Assembly: GCA_001512485.1 (NCBI GenBank) | Contig: LFRV01000064.1 | Coordinates: forward strand, 1-34,076 | DNA: 34,076 nucleotides | From: Clostridiales bacterium DTU069 | GTDB lineage: Bacteria; Bacillota; Clostridia; DSM-8532 | Direction: 5' to 3' | In this document: piece after piece, positions 1 to 8,840 of the stretch | How positions within the stretch are numbered: the first letter of the stretch is position 1 | How the letters are laid out: the number at the start of each line of letters is the position of its first letter | Notes under the pieces: generated by a model | Seen by the model: only the letters and a program-made list of their open reading frames with translations | What the model was told of the DNA's origin: nothing | Databases searched by the model: none | Program-made: the position numbers and the translations under genes

Positions 1-104
1 TTTCTGCATCCTTGTTATTAAGTATTATCGCTTATTTCAGAACTTCGCAATTTACTCTATTTGCCGGGCTGATCCCGATAACAATACAGCAGCCCTGCAA
101 ATTA

Positions 105-2408
105 TCATCCGTTTAATATCTTAAGGACTTCTTCCAGCTTTTCTTCGGTAAATGATCCTTTAAACAATGAAATCAATGACCTAAGCGGCATTGCGGAAAC
201 CATGCTTGACATTGACATCGCTGCAATCTCTTCCGCGGAAACCGGTCCCATTACATTCTTAAAATACTGTTTCATTATCTCAAACTTGCCCGGATCGGAC
301 ATAATTTCACCAAGCGTCGAATTTCTTGTATAACGTTTTTTGATATGTTCCGTCGATTTTACAGTGATCTTTTCTTTGAGAGCAATATCGGCGGAAGACC
401 TGCCCACAAGAATTTCAAATTCTCCGCTTTCAACATGCCAGTTTCCAATCTCCGTGTCGTAGTAGGCAAAAGCCCTCTTGTCAAGCGTAATCACAACCGT
501 TTTTTCTTCACCGGGCGCGAGTTCGACCTTTTCGAAGCCTTTCAGTTCTTTATCAGGCCTTATGACAGTGCTTTCAACATCGCGAACGTAAACCTGGACA
601 ATTTCTTTACCCTTCATATTTCCGGTGTTTTTCACTTTCACACTGATTTGAACAGTTTCATTATCCGATATTTCAGTTTTATCTATAGATATGCCGGTAT
701 ATTCAAAACTCGTATAGCTAAGGCCGTATCCGAAAGGAAACAGAGGCGGGAGCCCTTTTGTATCATAATAACGGTAGCCTACAAAAATGCCTTCCCTGTA
801 CTCGACTTTTTTATTGTCCCCGGGAAAATTGAGGAAAGACGGGTTGTCGTTAAGCCGTACGGGGAATGTTTCGGCCAGCTTGCCGCACGGGTTTTTTATC
901 CCGAACAATATATCCGCTATTGCTCCGCCTCCGGCCTGGCCTCCCAGGTAACACTCCAGTACTCCCTTTACATTATCAATCCACGGCATTTCAACAGGTG
1001 AACCATTGCACAGCACGACCACCGTATTTTTCTGGACATTTGCTACCGCTTCAATAAGTTTTCTCTGTCCGTCTGGAATACGCATGTGCTTCCTGTCGTA
1101 GCCTTCCGATTCATAACTTTCCGGGAGCCCGGCAAAAACAATTGCCACATCCGCTTTTGCCGCAATTTCCTGTGCTTCGCTGATTAACCCGTCATCGGGC
1201 TCGTCACTGTTTGATGCAAATTCCCCGGCGCTTAAATTGCCCGCCTCGCCGATATCATCGCGATAGCCCTTCGCATACAGGATTTTTCCGTATCCTTCGA
1301 TAATTTTATTTATTTCATCATAAGCGTTGTCAAGCTTTGTCGGATTGACATGGGAACTGCCGCCGCCCTGGTACCTCGGGTTTTTCGCAAAATCGCCGAT
1401 TATCGCGTACGTGCCTTCTTTCTTGAGAGGGAGAATTCCGCCCTCGTTTTTTAGAAGCACGATGCATTCAGCCGCGGCCTCCCTCGCTAACCGATGATGC
1501 TTTTCCTTATCATAAGGCATACCCTTTTTGTTGTTTTCCGCCGCCTTGAAAATGATTGTCAGCAGCCTTTCAACAGCCTGATCAAGCACTTTTTCGGAAA
1601 GTTTGCCGGATTTGACCGCTTCCACTATTTTTTTGTCGCCTTCGCCTCTGCTTGAAGGCATTTCGAGTTCAAGCCCGGCAGCAAGCGCTTCCACCCTCTC
1701 GTTAACAGCGCCCCAGTCCGACACGACAAAACCGTCGAAACCCCATTCTTCTCTCAATATATCAGTAAGCAGGGAGCGTTTTTCCGAACAGTATTCCCCG
1801 TTCAGCCTGTTATACGAACACATGACGGTCCACGGCCGCGACTTCTTTACCGCCCCTTCAAAGCTTGCGAGGTATATCTCCCTTAACGTCCTTTCATCCA
1901 CGATCGAATCTATTGTCATCCTGAGGCGCTCCTGGTTATTCGCCGCGAAATGCTTTATGGATGTTCCGACGCCCTGGCTCTGAACTCCCTGGATAAATGA
2001 CGCCGCAAGCTCGGAAGAAAGGCAAGGATCTTCCGAGTAATACTCAAAATTCCTGCCGCACAGCGGCGAACGCTTAATATTAACACCGGGGCCGAGAAGG
2101 ATGCCCACTTCTTCGGCATTGCATTCCTCACCAATCGCTTCCCCGACTTTCTGCAGCAGTTTTCTGTCCCATGAACACGCCAAAGTCGACGCTGTAGGGA
2201 AGCAGGTTGCGGGAACGCTTTTTTTAACACCTATGTCATCGCTGCCTTCTGTTTTTTTCCTTAAGCCATGAGGCCCGTCCGCCATCATAATTGACGGTAT
2301 ATTCAACCTTTCGATTCCTTTCGTATGCCAAAAATCCAGGCCTGAACACAAACCAGCCTTTTCTTCGAGCGTCATTTCCGAAATGATTTTTTTAATATCC
2401 GCTGCCAT
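105..2408 (-). CDS. bglB: GH3 beta-glucosidase (BglB-like)
   Basis: Family 3 glycoside hydrolase of 767 aa, expected to release glucose from cellobiose and short beta-glucans. No signal peptide is seen, so it should act in the cytoplasm on imported oligosaccharides. The N-terminal barrel has the DGPHGLR segment (about 44-50), KHFAANNQE (about 152-160) and the nucleophile Asp231 in VVSDWG. A second alpha/beta domain follows, and a fibronectin-III-like C-terminal domain lies at about 580-660. The order and length fit clostridial BglB (about 755 aa), and long stretches match my memory of the Clostridium thermocellum enzyme. The start is ATG with GGGAGG just upstream. It is the second gene of a pair, 61 nt after the GH1 gene on the same strand. 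The call is secure. Exact substrate preference cannot be read from the sequence. Confidence 0.96.
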   Translation of the reverse strand: MAADIKKIISEMTLEEKAGLCSGLDFWHTKGIERLNIPSIMMADGPHGLRKKTEGSDDIGVKKSVPATCFPTASTLACSWDRKLLQKVGEAIGEECNAEEVGILLGPGVNIKRSPLCGRNFEYYSEDPCLSSELAASFIQGVQSQGVGTSIKHFAANNQERLRMTIDSIVDERTLREIYLASFEGAVKKSRPWTVMCSYNRLNGEYCSEKRSLLTDILREEWGFDGFVVSDWGAVNERVEALAAGLELEMPSSRGEGDKKIVEAVKSGKLSEKVLDQAVERLLTIIFKAAENNKKGMPYDKEKHHRLAREAAAECIVLLKNEGGILPLKKEGTYAIIGDFAKNPRYQGGGSSHVNPTKLDNAYDEINKIIEGYGKILYAKGYRDDIGEAGNLSAGEFASNSDEPDDGLISEAQEIAAKADVAIVFAGLPESYESEGYDRKHMRIPDGQRKLIEAVANVQKNTVVVLCNGSPVEMPWIDNVKGVLECYLGGQAGGGAIADILFGIKNPCGKLAETFPVRLNDNPSFLNFPGDNKKVEYREGIFVGYRYYDTKGLPPLFPFGYGLSYTSFEYTGISIDKTEISDNETVQISVKVKNTGNMKGKEIVQVYVRDVESTVIRPDKELKGFEKVELAPGEEKTVVITLDKRAFAYYDTEIGNWHVESGEFEILVGRSSADIALKEKITVKSTEHIKKRYTRNSTLGEIMSDPGKFEIMKQYFKNVMGPVSAEEIAAMSMSSMVSAMPLRSLISLFKGSFTEEKLEEVLKILNG

Positions 2409-2446
2409 AAGAAAACCTCCCGTTCCTTGCTTTGCGTTTCCTGTTT

Positions 2447-2464
2447 AACCGGTTACCGCGCGGT
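2447..2464. repeat. Two abutting palindromes between the GH1 and GH3 genes
   Basis: AACCGGTT is followed directly by ACCGCGCGGT; both are perfect palindromes. They lie in the short gap between the two beta-glucosidase genes. They could be an operator or an mRNA hairpin that changes the ratio of the two products. Function is inferred only. Confidence 0.4.
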
Positions 2465-2469
2465 TTCAG

Positions 2470-3822
2470 CTATTTAATTATTTCCCCGTTGCTTTTTATA
2501 ACGTCTTTATACCAGTATGCGGAATCTTTCAGAATCCTTTCCTGGGTGACGTAATCGACATAAACAAGCCCGAACCTTTCACTGTAGCCCAATGCCCACT
2601 CAAAATTGTCCATTATCGACCATGTAAAATAACCTTTAATACCCGTGCCGTCAATCGGGGCTTTTTTCAGTTCCCTTATATACCTGTAAAGGTAATCTAT
2701 CCGCTGCGGATCATGTACTTTGCCGTCAATACTTACCCAGTCGGTATTTGCCATACCGTTCTCGGTAATTATCACAGGCTTTTTATATCTTTCATAGAAA
2801 AGTTTCGGGCCCCAGTAAAGAGCTTCGGGGGTTACTGCCCATTTGGTCGATGTCTGCGCATAACCTGTTTCCCTTTTTACCTCTTCATACCCGGTACCAT
2901 TTGAACGCACCCGTGTCCCATAATAAATATTACAGCCGAAGAAATCCAGCGGCTGGCTGATTACTGCAAAATCGTCCTGCTTTATTTCAGGAAGCCACTG
3001 CTCGTAATATTTATATCCATCTTCCGGATACCTTCCCAGGTAGACCGGGTCCATCCACCATGTATTTGTCCACAGTGTATGTTCCCGGCACGAGAACATC
3101 GCTGTTTTTGCCGCATGTATATCGTCGTCTGAATTCGTATCAGGGAAGAAAACAATGCCGCATGGCGCGTACCCGATCTGGCACGGCCGCTTGGAGTATT
3201 TTCTTATTGCCTCAACGGATCTTCCATGCGCCAGAAGGCTGTTGTGAATAGCCTGGAACAAATCTTTTTTGTCAAGTTTTAACCCGGGAGCATGAACACC
3301 ATCATAATGACCAAGTATGATAAAACACTGAGGCTCATTAAGCGTCATCCAGTTTGTCACCCGGTCGGACAGCCTGTCAACCACAACCCTGGTATATTCC
3401 TGGAACCATTTGGGGCTGTCCGGATTAAGCCATCCGCCTCTTTTATACAGTTCATACGGATAATCCCAATGAAATAAAGTTATATATGGCGTAATTCCGC
3501 AGCCCAAAAGTTCATCTACCAGCCTGTCATAAAAATCAAGACCTTTTTCATTTACACGCCCATACCCGTCGGGGATAATTCTCGGCCACGAAAGGGACAT
3601 TCTATAGGCTTTCAGCCCAATTTCCTTCATTATGCCGACATCTTCCTTATACCGGTAATAATGGTCGCAGGCTATATCCCCCGTATCGCCGTTTTTAACA
3701 GCTCCCGGCCTTTTACAGAACATATCCCATACGGAAAGGCCTTTTCCATCATCCCGCGCCGCACCTTCGATTTGATATGAAGCAGCTGCCGCGCCCCAAA
3801 CAAAGCCCTTTGGAAAACTCAT
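2470..3822 (-). CDS. bglA: GH1 beta-glucosidase (BglA-like)
   Basis: Family 1 glycoside hydrolase, 450 aa, a cytoplasmic beta-glucosidase or beta-glycosidase. The N-terminus shows the family signature FVWGAAAASYQIEGA. The acid/base Glu163 sits in TLNEP and the nucleophile Glu354 in ITENG. The C-terminal GYxxRFGLVYVDY block is also typical. The reading frame extends nine codons further upstream, but GGGAGG at a good distance precedes the internal ATG at 3822, so I start there. It leads the GH3 gene on the same strand, which suggests joint use of cello-oligosaccharides. A 6-phospho-beta-glucosidase role is less likely, since no PTS gene is nearby, but it is not excluded. Confidence 0.95.
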   Translation of the reverse strand: MSFPKGFVWGAAAASYQIEGAARDDGKGLSVWDMFCKRPGAVKNGDTGDIACDHYYRYKEDVGIMKEIGLKAYRMSLSWPRIIPDGYGRVNEKGLDFYDRLVDELLGCGITPYITLFHWDYPYELYKRGGWLNPDSPKWFQEYTRVVVDRLSDRVTNWMTLNEPQCFIILGHYDGVHAPGLKLDKKDLFQAIHNSLLAHGRSVEAIRKYSKRPCQIGYAPCGIVFFPDTNSDDDIHAAKTAMFSCREHTLWTNTWWMDPVYLGRYPEDGYKYYEQWLPEIKQDDFAVISQPLDFFGCNIYYGTRVRSNGTGYEEVKRETGYAQTSTKWAVTPEALYWGPKLFYERYKKPVIITENGMANTDWVSIDGKVHDPQRIDYLYRYIRELKKAPIDGTGIKGYFTWSIMDNFEWALGYSERFGLVYVDYVTQERILKDSAYWYKDVIKSNGEIIK

Positions 3823-4115
3823 ATCATATCCTCCCGGAAAAATATTCATATTTATTGCATTTACAATGTCTTATTCATTTTAACAAAATCATCCTGTTTT
3901 TGCACCGGTATTTTGGGAAACTTAAATATTCTTTTTTACACCGATAGCAGATTGTTTCTTTATGTGGTAATATAACGAAATAGAAGATGTCCCTCACTTC
4001 TTCAGGTGGCGGGCAGAAAATATAAGAAAGAAGAAAATAAATGGACAGCTTTGGAAACTTCAAAAACAATTCATTAATGCGAAAAATTAATAATAATGAA
4101 AACAAGGCTGGGAAT

Positions 4116-4838
4116 ATGAAAGAAAAGATAACAGCATTAAAAGCAGCCTTTCCCCATACTATTCCGGTACTCACCGGTTTTATTTTCCTGGGCACTGCCT
4201 ATGGCATATTAATGAGCAGTAAAGGCTATGGTGTTGGTTGGACTGTTTTGTTTAGTTTAATTGTATTTGCGGGCTCAGCGCAGTATTTGGCAATTACGTT
4301 TCTGACATCGGTTTTTAACCCGCTTTATGCACTATTGATGACTTTAATAATAAATGCGAGGCATATATTTTACGGTATTTCACTGCTGGACAAGTATAAA
4401 GATACCGGCAGATTAAAGCCATATCTCATTTTCGGGCTATGCGACGAAACATTTTCTATCGTCTGTTCAACAAACCCTCCGGAAGGCGTAAATAGAAACT
4501 GGTTTTATTTCTTTATTACGCTGCTTGATCACAGCTATTGGGTCTTGGGTTCAGTCCTGGGCGGCATACTCGGTTCTATCGTTTCATTTAATACAAAAGG
4601 GCTTGATTTTGTGTTAACAGCACTTTTTACAGTAATATTCATCGGACAGTGGAAAACGCGTAAAGACCACAAACCAGCAATAATTGGTGTTTTATGTTCT
4701 GTTATTTGCCTGGTTATTTTTGGCCAAAGCAATTTTATTATTCCGTCGATGATAGCCATATTAGCAGCATTGACAATATTTCGAAAAGCAGAAAAAGAAG
4801 AGATTAAGCCATGTGACGAGAAGGAGAGTGTGCAGTGA
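4116..4838 (+). CDS. azlC: AzlC-family branched-chain amino acid exporter, large subunit
   Basis: Multi-pass membrane protein of 240 aa, the large subunit of an AzlCD-type exporter (branched-chain amino acids or analogues). The FAGSAQYLAI block near the N-terminus and the INARHIFYGISL segment are characteristic of AzlC. Several hydrophobic spans of about 20 residues are visible. The frame opens at 4041 with other possible ATGs at 4041 and 4077. I prefer 4116 because the family usually starts a few residues before the first membrane span and an AAGG lies upstream, but this is not firm. It overlaps azlD by 4 nt, so the two are co-transcribed and probably translationally coupled. Confidence 0.9.
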   Translation: MKEKITALKAAFPHTIPVLTGFIFLGTAYGILMSSKGYGVGWTVLFSLIVFAGSAQYLAITFLTSVFNPLYALLMTLIINARHIFYGISLLDKYKDTGRLKPYLIFGLCDETFSIVCSTNPPEGVNRNWFYFFITLLDHSYWVLGSVLGGILGSIVSFNTKGLDFVLTALFTVIFIGQWKTRKDHKPAIIGVLCSVICLVIFGQSNFIIPSMIAILAALTIFRKAEKEEIKPCDEKESVQ

Positions 4839-5170
4839 CTTTAACGCCGGTTCAAACACTTATAATTATTTTTATGGTATCCATCGGCACGATGATAACA
4901 AGGTTTTTGCCTTTTTTAGTATTTAAAGGCACCAGGTCTAATAACTCATATATTGGTTATCTTAGCCGGGTTTTGCCTTATTCTGCTATCGGCCTTTTGG
5001 TAGTGTTTTGCCTTAAAGATATCAGTTTTAAAAGCCCTGTGTATGGGCTGCCTGAGATAATCTCGATTTGCTGTATTATTGCACTTCATTATTGGAAAGA
5101 AAATACGCTGTTAAGCATAGGAGCCGGTACTGTTATATACATGGTGCTTGTTCAGTTTATATTCACTTAA
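4835..5170 (+). CDS. azlD: AzlD-family branched-chain amino acid transport subunit
   Basis: Small membrane protein of 111 aa, the partner of AzlC. It has the usual AzlD layout: an N-terminal span, then TRFLPFLVFKG, then three further hydrophobic segments. The start is GTG, inside a GTGA overlap with the azlC stop, with AAGGAG at 4821-4826. Known AzlD proteins are about 100-110 aa, so the gene is complete. The pair needs no further partner. Confidence 0.9.
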   Translation: MTLTPVQTLIIIFMVSIGTMITRFLPFLVFKGTRSNNSYIGYLSRVLPYSAIGLLVVFCLKDISFKSPVYGLPEIISICCIIALHYWKENTLLSIGAGTVIYMVLVQFIFT

Positions 5171-5350
5171 AAAGGGATGCTTATCCCTGCCGCCTTTTCT
5201 CCCCCGTAAACTTCTATAAAATCTTTATGTATCATTGAATTAATTTTAAGCAGACCCATCATAAAATGCTCAAATTTCATCCATGAAACCGAGTGCCCAG
5301 CCTCTTTGAAACATCGGCTCGGAGTTTCATCTGCCGCAAATTTTTCAACG
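5167..5350 (-). pseudogene. Short unrecognised ORF, probably a gene remnant
   Basis: In the gap between azlD and vapC one minus-strand frame stays open for about 60 codons, ending at a TAA that overlaps the azlD stop from the opposite strand. The only ATG (5280) gives 37 aa and has no ribosome site. The composition looks protein-like, for example HKDFIEVYGGEKAAG near the end. I do not recognise it. It may be the 3' end of a lost gene. The same stretch holds an imperfect inverted repeat (ATGAAAC...GTTTCAT, 5283-5330) and a short GGGAT/ATCCC hairpin at 5174-5187 that could weakly terminate azlCD. Confidence 0.3.
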
Positions 5351-5734
5351 CTAATATGGTTTTATTACTTCAATATCGCTCATAGGATAATGTTTCGTAT
5401 TCAATGTATACAATTTCGAATCAGTTAATTTGGCGGTGGCGGCAATTATCGCATCCGCCATATTTATACCATGACTCTTTCTGTATTTATTCAGATACCT
5501 TCCGGCTATTTCAGCTATCTGGCCAGTTAAATCAATTTTCCTGAATCCTGACAAAAAATATTCAAGCTGCCCCTCTTCGTCAGGCTTCACCCCGCATAAC
5601 AGCTCTATTACAGTTATAACGGAACATGAAAGAGTTTTATTTGTTTTTATGCATGATGTAAGGATATTGGTGGCTTCCTGCCTGCCTTTCAAATGATCAA
5701 TCAATATATTCGTATCAAACAAACACATATCCAT
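5351..5734 (-). CDS. vapC: VapC-type PIN-domain toxin
   Basis: PIN-domain ribonuclease of 127 aa, the toxin of a VapBC pair; such toxins cut specific tRNA or rRNA sites. The acidic residues of the fold are present: Asp7 in FDTNILID, Glu44 in VIELLCG and Asp94 in MADAIIAAT, plus the late LNTKHY motif. Length is normal. The start ATG shares one base with the vapB stop (TGATG), which indicates coupled translation. A fragment of a second vapC with the same 3' end lies at 16752-16798. Confidence 0.93.
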   Translation of the reverse strand: MDMCLFDTNILIDHLKGRQEATNILTSCIKTNKTLSCSVITVIELLCGVKPDEEGQLEYFLSGFRKIDLTGQIAEIAGRYLNKYRKSHGINMADAIIAATAKLTDSKLYTLNTKHYPMSDIEVIKPY

Positions 5735-5988
5735 CAGGCCTTATCCTCCAAACGCGTATTAAGTTCATTTCTTAACTCATCTGCATATTTTTGCGAGTCT
5801 ATATCGTCTCTGTTTTTCCACAGGCCTTGGGTGGCAAGTATATGATCCTCACTTGCCTTATCATGTTTGACTATATACATATCCACGGCTTCCCTTATGA
5901 TTTCGGCAATTGCTTTTCCCTTTTGCCGGGCTAATTTATCCAGTTGTTCTTTTTGTGATTCCAAAAGATATATCTGAGTTCTTTTCAT
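5734..5988 (-). CDS. vapB: VapB-type ribbon-helix-helix antitoxin
   Basis: Antitoxin of 84 aa. The N-terminus KRTQIYLLESQKEQL followed by IAEIIREAVDMYI is a typical ribbon-helix-helix DNA-binding domain of the CopG/MetJ kind. The C-terminal tail would bind and neutralise the PIN toxin encoded next. The frame extends six codons upstream, but GGAGG placed before the ATG at 5988 sets the start. It probably represses its own promoter through the palindrome at 6011-6024. Confidence 0.9.
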   Translation of the reverse strand: MKRTQIYLLESQKEQLDKLARQKGKAIAEIIREAVDMYIVKHDKASEDHILATQGLWKNRDDIDSQKYADELRNELNTRLEDKA

Positions 5989-6010
5989 GCGGACTCCTCC
6001 AACCACAATG

Positions 6011-6038
6011 TAATGTATACATTAGTATTATACATTAC
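6011..6038. promoter_or_regulatory. Probable VapB operator
   Basis: TAATGTATACATTA (6011-6024) is a perfect 14-bp palindrome. A second ATACATTA copy follows at 6030-6037. They lie about 25-50 nt upstream of vapB, where autoregulatory sites of VapBC systems are found. The binding role is inferred. Confidence 0.6.
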
Positions 6039-6065
6039 TCTCTGCAATTATACAATTGATATAAA

Positions 6066-6100
6066 TAACTCCGGCAAAGTTAATCACTTTACCGGAGTTA
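6066..6100 (-). terminator. Hairpin terminator of the sugar-acid operon
   Basis: TAACTCCGG pairs with CCGGAGTTA, and the stem continues through AAAGT/ACTTT after one mismatch, with a small loop. It lies 57 nt after the kinase stop. On the minus strand a TTTATAT run follows, a modest U-tract. It separates the catabolic operon from vapBC. Confidence 0.7.
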
Positions 6101-6156
6101 CTGCCAAAACATTATTATTAACTACAACTCTCCAATGCCACCGTATATAAATTAGC

Positions 6157-7176
6157 TTATCTTTGCACACGACCGGACGAAGAGCCTCCTGCCAGCGCAA
6201 GAACCTCATCGACAGTAACGAGATTGAAATCATGCTCAATAGTATGCTTGAGACAGGAAGCAGCCACCGCAAAGTTAATCGCTTTTTGATCATCAAATTC
6301 CATCAGCTGACTATAGATCAAGCCACCGACGAAACTGTCACCGCCTCCAACCCTGTCTACAATATGGATGCGGTATGTATTTGAAAAATATGCCTTTCCT
6401 TCACTGTATATCATACCTGCCCAATTGTTATCAGTTGCCGAAATACTGCTGCGCAGAGTGATGGCTACCTTTTTACAGCCAAACCTGGCTGAAATCTGTT
6501 CCGCAACATTGGTATAACCCTCATAGTTAAGTTTTCCGCTGTTTATATCCGTATCGGGAGCTTCAATGCCAAACACATCTTTTGCATCCTCCTCGTTGGC
6601 AATACATACATCAACGTACGGCATTAACCGACTCATGCACTTACCCGCCTCTTCCCGGCTCCATAGTTTCTTTCTGTAATTCAGATCGCATGAGACAACA
6701 AGGCCATGCTTCTTAGCAGACTGGCAAGCGTCTATGCATATTTCAGGCAAATCACCGCCCAGGGCAGGTGTAATTCCGGTGAAATGAAACCAATCAGCAC
6801 CTTCAAATATAGTATCCCAATTAAAATCTTCTTTTTTGGCAAGCGCGATTGATGAGTCGGCTCTGTCGTATATTACTTTTGAAGCACGCTGTGATGCACC
6901 TTTTTCAACAAAATAGATTCCTACCCTCTCACCCCCGCGTATAATTTTCGAAGTATCCACTCCATACCGGCGCAGCGAATTAATCGCGCTTTGAGCAATC
7001 TCGTGGGTGGGCAGCTTTGTTGCAAAAGCCACATCAATTCCGTAGTTCGCTAACGACACCGCTACATTGGCTTCTGCACCTGCAAAAGAGACTTCAAATT
7101 TATCCGCCTGCAAAAAGCGTAAATATCCTTCAGGGTTTAAACGCATCATGATTTCACCAAATGTAACTACTCTCAT
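6157..7176 (-). CDS. kdgK: 2-keto-3-deoxygluconate kinase (PfkB family)
   Basis: Ribokinase/PfkB-family sugar kinase, 339 aa. It would phosphorylate 2-keto-3-deoxygluconate (KDG) to KDPG with ATP. The N-terminus VVTFGEIMMRL, the substrate-side motif YDRADSS and the C-terminal signature DRVGGGDSFVGG (with the catalytic Asp) fit the KdgK branch. The frame extends 11 codons upstream, but GGAGG precedes the ATG at 7176. It is the last gene of the leftward operon. A KDPG aldolase is encoded at 15985-16632, so product and next enzyme match. Fructokinase is the main alternative. Confidence 0.88.
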   Translation of the reverse strand: MRVVTFGEIMMRLNPEGYLRFLQADKFEVSFAGAEANVAVSLANYGIDVAFATKLPTHEIAQSAINSLRRYGVDTSKIIRGGERVGIYFVEKGASQRASKVIYDRADSSIALAKKEDFNWDTIFEGADWFHFTGITPALGGDLPEICIDACQSAKKHGLVVSCDLNYRKKLWSREEAGKCMSRLMPYVDVCIANEEDAKDVFGIEAPDTDINSGKLNYEGYTNVAEQISARFGCKKVAITLRSSISATDNNWAGMIYSEGKAYFSNTYRIHIVDRVGGGDSFVGGLIYSQLMEFDDQKAINFAVAASCLKHTIEHDFNLVTVDEVLALAGGSSSGRVQR

Positions 7177-7213
7177 AAACACCCTCCAAATTTTTATTGT
7201 ATATAACAAACTA

Positions 7214-7921
7214 TTAAAGAGAAATCGAACTATATGCTCGCAGTATCCGGACTTCTATATCCGGAATCACTTTGCATGCAAAAAGCCCGGGATCCGCACC
7301 AAAGTCGGCAAACATATCCCAATGCACCGGAATAACCATTGACGGCCTGATATTGTTGACCAGCCTGGCCGCATCAACATAGTTCATATTATTACCAAAA
7401 CCGTTAATACAGGGCATCATCAGATCTATATTATAACCGCTCAAGCTGCCGATAATTTTACTTGAATAAAGTGTATCGCCTGTAATATATACCTTCTTTT
7501 CCTCAGCTTCAATAAGATAACCTACCGCATCCGGCATCTCATGAAAAGCCGGAACGGCTCTGAACCGAACATCGTCAATTGTTGCTTCAACATCCGGGCT
7601 CATTACCATAATATTGTGCTTAGCCGGCCATAATCCCGACAGCTCTTTGTATACTGATAATGTTGCGAGAATCTGCAGCGTTTTCTCACCACCCAGCCAT
7701 TGCCTGAGCAAAGGCATATCCATATGATCCGCGTGTTCGTGCGTGATAGCAATCACATCCGGAACTTTTTCTTTCCAGCCAGGGTTAACTGGAACAAGCC
7801 GGGTAAAACGGGTTCCCTTTAGTTCATACAGCGTGTCTGTCAAGTACGGATCAATAACGATTCTTTTACCGCTGTCCATTATGATATGTACGCCGGCCTG
7901 GCCTAATAAAGTAATTTCCAT
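7214..7921 (-). CDS. Metallo-beta-lactamase-fold hydrolase (UlaG-like)
   Basis: Cytoplasmic metal-dependent hydrolase of 235 aa. The metal motif HEHADHMD begins at His61, and later ligands are visible in AFHEMP, ITGDTLY and VHWDMF. It resembles the UlaG branch of the fold, whose founding member opens a lactone ring of ascorbate 6-phosphate. In this operon, beside a sugar dehydrogenase and a sugar-acid dehydratase, hydrolysis of an aldonolactone is the obvious guess, and no other lactonase is present. That role is inference; the fold is secure. Confidence 0.82.
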   Translation of the reverse strand: MEITLLGQAGVHIIMDSGKRIVIDPYLTDTLYELKGTRFTRLVPVNPGWKEKVPDVIAITHEHADHMDMPLLRQWLGGEKTLQILATLSVYKELSGLWPAKHNIMVMSPDVEATIDDVRFRAVPAFHEMPDAVGYLIEAEEKKVYITGDTLYSSKIIGSLSGYNIDLMMPCINGFGNNMNYVDAARLVNNIRPSMVIPVHWDMFADFGADPGLFACKVIPDIEVRILRAYSSISL

Positions 7922-7927
7922 ACTCTA

Positions 7928-8839
7928 TCACCTTGACGAATAAAAATAATCTTTTATCATTCCATAGTATTCGTCAAAAATCGCGTCATACACCGGATCG
8001 GTTCTAAATGTAGGCAAACGGCAATAATCCGTTGAAATAATACCTCTTCGCTGCAATATACGTTTCTCATAAAGGATAATCATCTCCACATCCTGGCGGA
8101 TATGATTTAACATCGGAAGCAATATCGTACCGTGAAGCATTTTCGCACCCTCACGATCCCCGGAAACATATTTATTGTAAATTTCCAGATAGATGTCAAA
8201 CATTGATGAACCCGGCATGACACCGATAGCTCCGCGATCAAACCCCTCTATGAACTGATATCCGGCATTTCCGATAAAAACTCTGCCGGAATCCCCTACC
8301 TCGTTGAGCAGCGCGGATATATAACCACCCGCGGGCTTGCATTCAATTTTGTAATATAAATCAATATCCACATCGTTTCTCAGGTTTGCGAGTACCGTTG
8401 GCGCGATACTGACACCCGTCTGCTCTGGGGCATACTGGATAACTACCGGAATATCCACTGCGCTGCAGACTTGTTTCATATGCTCGTATATGTCCTCCGC
8501 TTTCGGCTTAAGAAAGAAAGGAGGCAACAGCATCAGGCTGTCCGCTCCGCAGTCCTGATAATATTTCGCACGCCTGACCGATACTTCCGTCGCGTGATCT
8601 GTAACAGATATAATTGATGGGATTCCCTTTTTTTTACATGCGTCCACCACAATGCGCACCATTTTGTCCGATTCTTCTTTGGAAAGCTTGTAGTACTCCC
8701 CCGCTATTCCAAACAATGTCACTCCATGGCAGCCATTGTCCGCCAGATAGTAGACCTCGTTCATCAAACTGTCATAATCCACTTCCCCGGTTTTGGTAAA
8801 TGGTGTTGCTATAATAGGACAAATACCTTTTAGTTTCAA
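7928..8839 (-). CDS. DHDPS/NAL-family aldolase or dehydratase
   Basis: Class I aldolase-fold enzyme of 303 aa from the dihydrodipicolinate synthase/N-acetylneuraminate lyase superfamily. The Schiff-base Lys164 is in YYKIE and the catalytic Tyr136 in IQYAPEQTG. The usual GTTGE motif reads GIAGE. Family members in sugar-acid operons act as 2-keto-3-deoxy-sugar-acid aldolases or dehydratases, and DapA itself is unlikely in this setting. The start codon is TTG, two bases after the upstream stop begins its overlap zone, with GAGGAGG at the right distance inside the end of the dehydratase gene; no in-frame ATG fits. It may split the KDG-type intermediate without phosphorylation. Confidence 0.85.
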   Translation of the reverse strand: MKLKGICPIIATPFTKTGEVDYDSLMNEVYYLADNGCHGVTLFGIAGEYYKLSKEESDKMVRIVVDACKKKGIPSIISVTDHATEVSVRRAKYYQDCGADSLMLLPPFFLKPKAEDIYEHMKQVCSAVDIPVVIQYAPEQTGVSIAPTVLANLRNDVDIDLYYKIECKPAGGYISALLNEVGDSGRVFIGNAGYQFIEGFDRGAIGVMPGSSMFDIYLEIYNKYVSGDREGAKMLHGTILLPMLNHIRQDVEMIILYEKRILQRRGIISTDYCRLPTFRTDPVYDAIFDEYYGMIKDYFYSSR

Positions 8840-8840
8840 A

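Noticed and set aside
345-1001. Long open frame on the plus strand across the GH3 gene
   Set aside because: It lies fully antisense to a well-supported gene, has no ribosome site and no recognisable protein features.
3875-4195. 106-codon minus-strand frame overlapping the azlC start
   Set aside because: It overlaps azlC antisense and has no ribosome site; the stretch looks like intergenic sequence plus the azlC complement.
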